The translations under genes and the position numbers were made by a program. 64,000 nt of DNA, taken from positions 1 through 64,000 of the forward strand of contig JBALWS010000011.1 of NCBI GenBank assembly GCA_036960405.1. Reading direction: 5' to 3'. Numbering within the stretch: position 1 is the stretch's first letter; each line of letters opens with the position of its first letter. Of the stretch, positions 60,352 to 64,000 are shown one piece after another. Under the pieces are notes generated by a model. That model was not told the DNA's origin, ran no database searches, and worked only from the letters and a program-made list of their open reading frames with translations. This DNA comes from Motiliproteus sp036960405 (GTDB taxonomy: Bacteria; Pseudomonadota; Gammaproteobacteria; Pseudomonadales; Balneatricaceae).

Positions 60352-61461
60352 TCAGGCGCTGCAGGGAATGAACTCGACAATCTCGAGGTCAAATCCTGAC
60401 AGGGCACTAAATTTGATGGGAGAACTAAGCAAGCGCATCTGGCTCACACCCAGATCACGCAGGATCTGCGAACCGGTACCGATGGTCAGGTAGGTGCCGG
60501 CGCCGTCAACATTGGCTGGACGGACCGGTCGGTTATGCAGGTGCGCATCGAGGCTATTGGCCAGGTCTTCGGGGGCGCTATCACCCAACAGTACGACGAC
60601 ACCGCTGCCCTCTTCGGCAACCCGCTGCAGTGAATTACGCAGCGTCCACTTCGGCTCGTCGGTGCTGGCACCAATAACGTCACGCAACGCATCGGCCATA
60701 TGCACCCGCACCAGGGTCGGTTGATCGGACTTAATCTCACCTTTAACCAGCGCCAGATGGCTCGAGCCACTGATGCTGTCACGGTAGCTGATCGCCTGAA
60801 ACTCACCGTGCTCGGTCTGCAAGGTGTTAGTGCTATCACGATCAACGGTATGTTCGTTAAGAATCCGGTAGTGGATCAGATCGGCAATAGTGCCGATCTT
60901 CAGATCATGCTTTTCGGCAAATTTTTCCAGATCGGGACGGCGTGCCATGGAGCCATCTTCGTTCATGATCTCGACGATCGCGGCAGCCGGCAAGCAGCCA
61001 GCCATACGGCCTAGATCACAGCCGGCTTCGGTATGTCCGGCGCGGCTCAACACGCCGCCAGGCTGGGCCATCAACGGGAAGATGTGGCCAGGCTGAACGA
61101 TATCTTCTGCCTTTACCTGAGGAGCGACTGCGGTACGCACTGTATGGGCACGGTCGGCAGCCGAGATACCGGTGGTGACGCCTTCGGCCGCTTCAATCGA
61201 CAGGGTAAAGTTGGTCGAGTACTGAGCGCCGTTATCCTGCACCATCAGCGGCAGCTTGAGCTTTTCGCAATGCTCGCGGGTTAGCGTCAGACAGATCAGG
61301 CCACGCGCGTGGGTCGCCATGAAGTTAATATCTTCGGGGCGTACCTTCTCGGCGGCGATGACCAGATCGCCTTCGTTTTCGCGATCCTCATCATCCATCA
61401 AGATGACCATTTTTCCCTGACGAATATCTTCGATCAGTTCGGCGGTGGAGTTAAGACCCAT
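60352..61461 (-). CDS. ribBA: 3,4-dihydroxybutanone-4-phosphate synthase with degenerate GCH II domain
   Basis: 369 residues. The N-terminal RibB domain (about 1-205) is intact: MDDEDRENEGDLVIAAE with metal and catalytic residues, and AGHTEAGCDLGRMAG. The C-terminal half has the overall GTP cyclohydrolase II shape, but the Cys-x(n)-Cys-x-Cys zinc site is absent, and its usual place reads LVRVHMADALRDVIG. It should therefore act only as RibB. The separate ribA at 47 kb provides the missing activity. This fusion (sometimes called RibBX) is common in proteobacteria. Confidence 0.94.
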   Translation of the reverse strand: MGLNSTAELIEDIRQGKMVILMDDEDRENEGDLVIAAEKVRPEDINFMATHARGLICLTLTREHCEKLKLPLMVQDNGAQYSTNFTLSIEAAEGVTTGISAADRAHTVRTAVAPQVKAEDIVQPGHIFPLMAQPGGVLSRAGHTEAGCDLGRMAGCLPAAAIVEIMNEDGSMARRPDLEKFAEKHDLKIGTIADLIHYRILNEHTVDRDSTNTLQTEHGEFQAISYRDSISGSSHLALVKGEIKSDQPTLVRVHMADALRDVIGASTDEPKWTLRNSLQRVAEEGSGVVVLLGDSAPEDLANSLDAHLHNRPVRPANVDGAGTYLTIGTGSQILRDLGVSQMRLLSSPIKFSALSGFDLEIVEFIPCSA

Positions 61462-61500
61462 AGTGGTTCCTGCTACTCATGTTGTCGGGTTAATGACAGC

Positions 61501-62169
61501 TTAAAAGCCGTGCTCTGCCAGAAAGGCTCTACTCAGCCGGCTCGCTTGCGAGTCAGACTGTTCATCGGTTTGGGCCGCGCCCCCCTGCAGCAAACGCTCC
61601 AGATAGCGGGCAATCATATCAACTTCCAGGTTCACCCGGCGGCCGACACTGTAATATTTAATCAGGGTTTCATCCAGCGTATGCGGGACAATGTTCAACT
61701 CGAACACGCTGCCATCGACCGCGTTAACGGTCAAACTGACGCCATCGACGGTGATCGATCCCTTATTGGCGATATAACGCGCCAGCGCTTGCGGGGCTTT
61801 GATCCGAAAACGGATCGAGCGGCCGTCTTCGCGCCGCTCCAACAGCTCGCCGATGCCATCGACATGGCCGCTGACGATATGACCACCTAGGCGGCTGGTC
61901 GGCATCAGGGCCTTTTCCAGGTTCACTTTATCGCCCGTACCGAGCAGTTCAAACTCGGTATGCGCCAGGGTTTCGCGCGAGACATCGGCCCAGAATCCAT
62001 CACCCGGCAGCTCGACCACGGTCAGACAAACGCCATTGACCGCAATGCTATCACCCAGAATAACGTCGCTCAGATCCAACCCGCCAGAGCGGATCCGCAA
62101 GCGTAGATCGCCGCCCTGCATCCGGCTGTCGGCCACTTCACCCATCGCTTCGATAATGCCAGTAAACAT
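61501..62169 (-). CDS. ribE: Riboflavin synthase, alpha subunit
   Basis: 222 residues with two lumazine-binding barrels. It transfers a four-carbon unit between two lumazines to give riboflavin. The opening MFTGIIEAMGEV, the first-barrel blocks GDSIAVNGVCLTV and SRLGGHIVSGHVDG, and the second-barrel counterpart GSITVDGVSLTVNAVDG are plain. It begins 3 bp after ribD and ends about 40 bp before ribBA. Also named ribC in some species. Confidence 0.96.
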   Translation of the reverse strand: MFTGIIEAMGEVADSRMQGGDLRLRIRSGGLDLSDVILGDSIAVNGVCLTVVELPGDGFWADVSRETLAHTEFELLGTGDKVNLEKALMPTSRLGGHIVSGHVDGIGELLERREDGRSIRFRIKAPQALARYIANKGSITVDGVSLTVNAVDGSVFELNIVPHTLDETLIKYYSVGRRVNLEVDMIARYLERLLQGGAAQTDEQSDSQASRLSRAFLAEHGF

Positions 62170-62172
62170 CGG

Positions 62173-63303
62173 TTAGTTCGCCTCCGGGTAAATGCCAATG
62201 GAGCTAAAACGGTAATTAAAACGCTGATCGTTGCCGAGTTGGCATTGATCGATCAATTCTAGTCGATACTGCTGCGCCATCTTATCCAGCGGCAGGTAAA
62301 ACGCCGGGCGGGCATTACTGCCCAACAGCGTCGGCGCCTGATAGATCACCAGTTCGTCGACCAAATGTGTCTCGATAAACGCCCCGCCCAGAGTGGCTCC
62401 GGCTTCGATCAGCAGCTCGTTGCATTCGCGTTCCGCCGCCAGCCACTGCAGTACGGCCAACGGTTCGATAGCACTCAGCTGCACCAAGGTGGCCTTGCTC
62501 GCCAACGCCTCGACCCGAGCCGCGTCGGCACCGACGTAAAAGATCACCGTCTCGCCGGGCGAGTTAATGATCACCGCATCGAGTGGTGTACGCAGTTGAG
62601 AATCCACGATAACTCGCAACGGCTGGCGCTTCACCACCACATCGGCATGTTCAAGGTTTAGCTGTTCGGCACGCAGTGTCATCGCCGGATCATCGGCCAG
62701 TACGGTGCCAACGCCGGTCAATATCGCCGAGCTGCGTGCCCGCAAGCGTTGTACATCGCTACGTGCTTGCGCTCCGGTAATCCACTTCGACTCTCCCGAG
62801 GCCATCGCGGTACGGCCATCGAGGCTGATCGCTTGCTTGATTCTGACATAGGGGCGCTTGAGGGTCATCCGCGTGATAAAACCCGGATTGAGCGTTTCCG
62901 CCTGTGGCTGCATCAAGCCCCAACTGACGTCGATTCCTGCCTGCTGCAAGCGGTTATGGCCGCGTCCGGATACCAGCGGGTTGGGATCTTGCATCGCCGA
63001 TACCACCCTAACCACGCCCGCCTTCATCAATGCATCGCAGCACGGCGGCGTTTTGCCCTGATGGCTACAGGGTTCGAGCGTCACGTAAGCGGTCGCGCCT
63101 TGGGCCGCGCAACCGGCCTGCGTCAACGCGTTAACCTCGGCGTGACCCTCACCGGATTTGGCGTGGAAGCCCTCGCCGACAATCTCGTCCGCTTTGACCA
63201 GCACACAACCGACCCGCGGATTGGGCTCGGTTGTATAGAGCCCCTGCGCCGCAAGTTGCAGCGCCCGGGCCATATAACGGTGGTCGTCGACAGTGAAACT
63301 CAT
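62173..63303 (-). CDS. ribD: Bifunctional deaminase/reductase RibD
   Basis: 376 residues. The N-terminal deaminase domain (about 1-145) has zinc ligands in GHAEVNAL and in PCSHQGKTPPCC. The C-terminal reductase domain (about 150-370) has the NADPH-binding segments RPYVRIKQAISLDGRTA and ITGAQARSDVQRLRARS, and ends with a strand-rich part. It performs the second and third steps after GTP opening. It overlaps the nrdR stop by one base. Confidence 0.96.
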   Translation of the reverse strand: MSFTVDDHRYMARALQLAAQGLYTTEPNPRVGCVLVKADEIVGEGFHAKSGEGHAEVNALTQAGCAAQGATAYVTLEPCSHQGKTPPCCDALMKAGVVRVVSAMQDPNPLVSGRGHNRLQQAGIDVSWGLMQPQAETLNPGFITRMTLKRPYVRIKQAISLDGRTAMASGESKWITGAQARSDVQRLRARSSAILTGVGTVLADDPAMTLRAEQLNLEHADVVVKRQPLRVIVDSQLRTPLDAVIINSPGETVIFYVGADAARVEALASKATLVQLSAIEPLAVLQWLAAERECNELLIEAGATLGGAFIETHLVDELVIYQAPTLLGSNARPAFYLPLDKMAQQYRLELIDQCQLGNDQRFNYRFSSIGIYPEAN

Positions 63304-63776
63304 CAGGATTCGGACTGCTCAGAGGGTGCGGTAGAAAGCTTATCGATCTCAGCCTGAAATTCGCTGATATCCTGAAAGCTACGGTACACCGAGGCAAATC
63401 GCACATAGGCGACCTGGTCGAGCTGGCGCAATGCGTCCATTACCGCCTCGCCGACCACCATCGACGGCACTTCGCGTTCGCCGGTGGCGCGCAAGCTATG
63501 CTTGATCTGGTTAACGCAGGCTTCGATCTGTTCGATACTGACGGGGCGTTTTTCGAGCGAGCGCAGGATACCCGCTCGCAGCTTCACTTCGTCGAACGGC
63601 TGCCGACTGCCGTCGTGCTTGACCAGCCGCGGCATCAACAGTTCGGCCACCTCGTAGGTGGTATAACGCTCGTTGCAGGACAGGCATTCACGGCGACGGC
63701 GCACCTGCACCCCTTCGGCCACCAGACGCGAGTCGATCACCTTGGTTTCGTGGGCTTTGCAAAACGGACAATGCAT
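63303..63776 (-). CDS. nrdR: Transcriptional repressor NrdR
   Basis: 157 residues. Represses ribonucleotide reductase genes in response to ATP/dATP. The N-terminal zinc ribbon is MHCPFC ... RRRECLSCNERYTTYE; the ATP-cone domain follows (about 48-138), containing RQPFDEVKLRAGILRSLEKRPV. The protein ends in an acidic tail. It is the first gene of the nrdR-ribD-ribE-ribBA-ribH-nusB-thiL-pgpA unit and lies about 135 bp downstream of glyA. Confidence 0.96.
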   Translation of the reverse strand: MHCPFCKAHETKVIDSRLVAEGVQVRRRRECLSCNERYTTYEVAELLMPRLVKHDGSRQPFDEVKLRAGILRSLEKRPVSIEQIEACVNQIKHSLRATGEREVPSMVVGEAVMDALRQLDQVAYVRFASVYRSFQDISEFQAEIDKLSTAPSEQSES

Positions 63777-63854
63777 CGCGATAAACCTGTCTTAAAGAGC
63801 GTTACGAACAAAATTCGTCGTTCAATTGAGGGCCTAATAAAACCCTCAACAATA

Positions 63855-63891
63855 AAAACAACAAAGCCCCGATCGCGTACGACCAGGGCTC
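63855..63891 (-). terminator. Terminator after glyA
   Basis: On the minus strand an imperfect long stem bounded by AGCCC / GGGCT (63891-63866), then TTTGTTGTTTTT. It begins about 20 bp past the glyA stop. Confidence 0.7.
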
Positions 63892-63911
63892 AAATAGCGA
63901 TCAAAGATCGC

Positions 63912-64000
63912 TTACTTGCTGTATACCGGGAAGCGGCCACATAGCTCAACCACCTGCTGCTTAACGCGGGCGATGGTTGCTTCATTGCTGATATCGTCGA
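63912..64000 (-). CDS. glyA: Serine hydroxymethyltransferase, C-terminal end (partial)
   Basis: Only the last 28 codons are in the window; the gene continues to the right. The sequence reads ISNEATIARVKQQVVELC then GRFPVYSK and a TAA stop. This matches the C-terminus of GlyA, which makes glycine and methylene-tetrahydrofolate from serine. glyA followed by nrdR and the rib cluster is the usual order in gammaproteobacteria. Confidence 0.9.
   Translation of the reverse strand, partial: DDISNEATIARVKQQVVELCGRFPVYSK

Noticed and set aside
1..64000. tRNA, rRNA or CRISPR loci
   Set aside because: No cloverleaf with a T-loop motif, no rRNA sequence and no regularly spaced short direct repeats were seen by reading; a covariance-model scan was not possible.

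Overview
This window is about 64 kb of a bacterial chromosome. It looks like a motile, respiring, probably marine gammaproteobacterium of the Oceanospirillales/Alteromonadales type. This is inferred from the glnK-amtB and glnA-ntrB-ntrC nitrogen genes with sigma-54 promoters, a PomAB-type (sodium) flagellar motor, a TRAP importer, a DUF3360 permease and the nrdR-ribD-ribE-ribBA-ribH-nusB-thiL-pgpA gene order. No rRNA, tRNA, CRISPR array or intact transposase was seen.

Region 1 (1 to about 9650) is accessory DNA. It is AT-richer than the rest and made of poorly conserved genes: a DUF4365-TPR protein, an HNH endonuclease with a ScoMcrA-like head, a small histidine/cysteine-rich secreted protein, a 43-residue basic peptide, membrane proteins and two unknown cytosolic proteins. 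It is divided by four copies of a 14-bp near-palindrome, GGGTTAATGTACCC, at 104-117 (inverted), 2442-2455, 7937-7950 and 9627-9640. The sequences on the two sides of this core occur in different combinations (B-core-A, R-core-Y, R-core-A, B-core-X), as expected if modules had been exchanged at the core. No recombinase gene is in the window. This is the most unusual feature found.

Region 2 (9.9-25 kb) holds a GGDEF/EAL protein with its exported partner, ubiK, glnK-amtB, an Aer-like receptor, an EamA permease, ntrC-ntrB, glnA, a DUF3360 permease and a GcvR-like ACT protein. Canonical sigma-54 promoters (GG-N10-GC) and NtrC sites (GCAC-N7-GTGC) lie before glnK and glnA, and an NtrC operator lies between glnA and ntrB. 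Together they form a self-regulated nitrogen circuit.

Region 3 (25-47 kb) holds typA, an NHL lipoprotein convergent with a pentaheme cytochrome, pip-dtd-yeiH, phnA and a GST. Next is an ArsR/RND-pump operon divergent from rhodanese and DsbA-like genes around a perfect AT-rich palindrome, possibly a reactive-sulfur response. Then come a diheme cytochrome, pomA-pomB-corA and xseB-ispA-dxs.

Region 4 (47-58 kb) holds ribA, a YugP-family protein that has lost its zinc-binding motif, and a catabolic locus. That locus is a LysR regulator divergent from a TRAP transporter, a three-part FAD/[2Fe-2S] amine or opine dehydrogenase and a RidA protein. Region 5 (58-64 kb) is the riboflavin/thiamine cluster plus the end of glyA. 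Three decayed genes (a REP-associated transposase, a phenol-MetA-type protein and a TRIC channel) sit in gaps between core genes.
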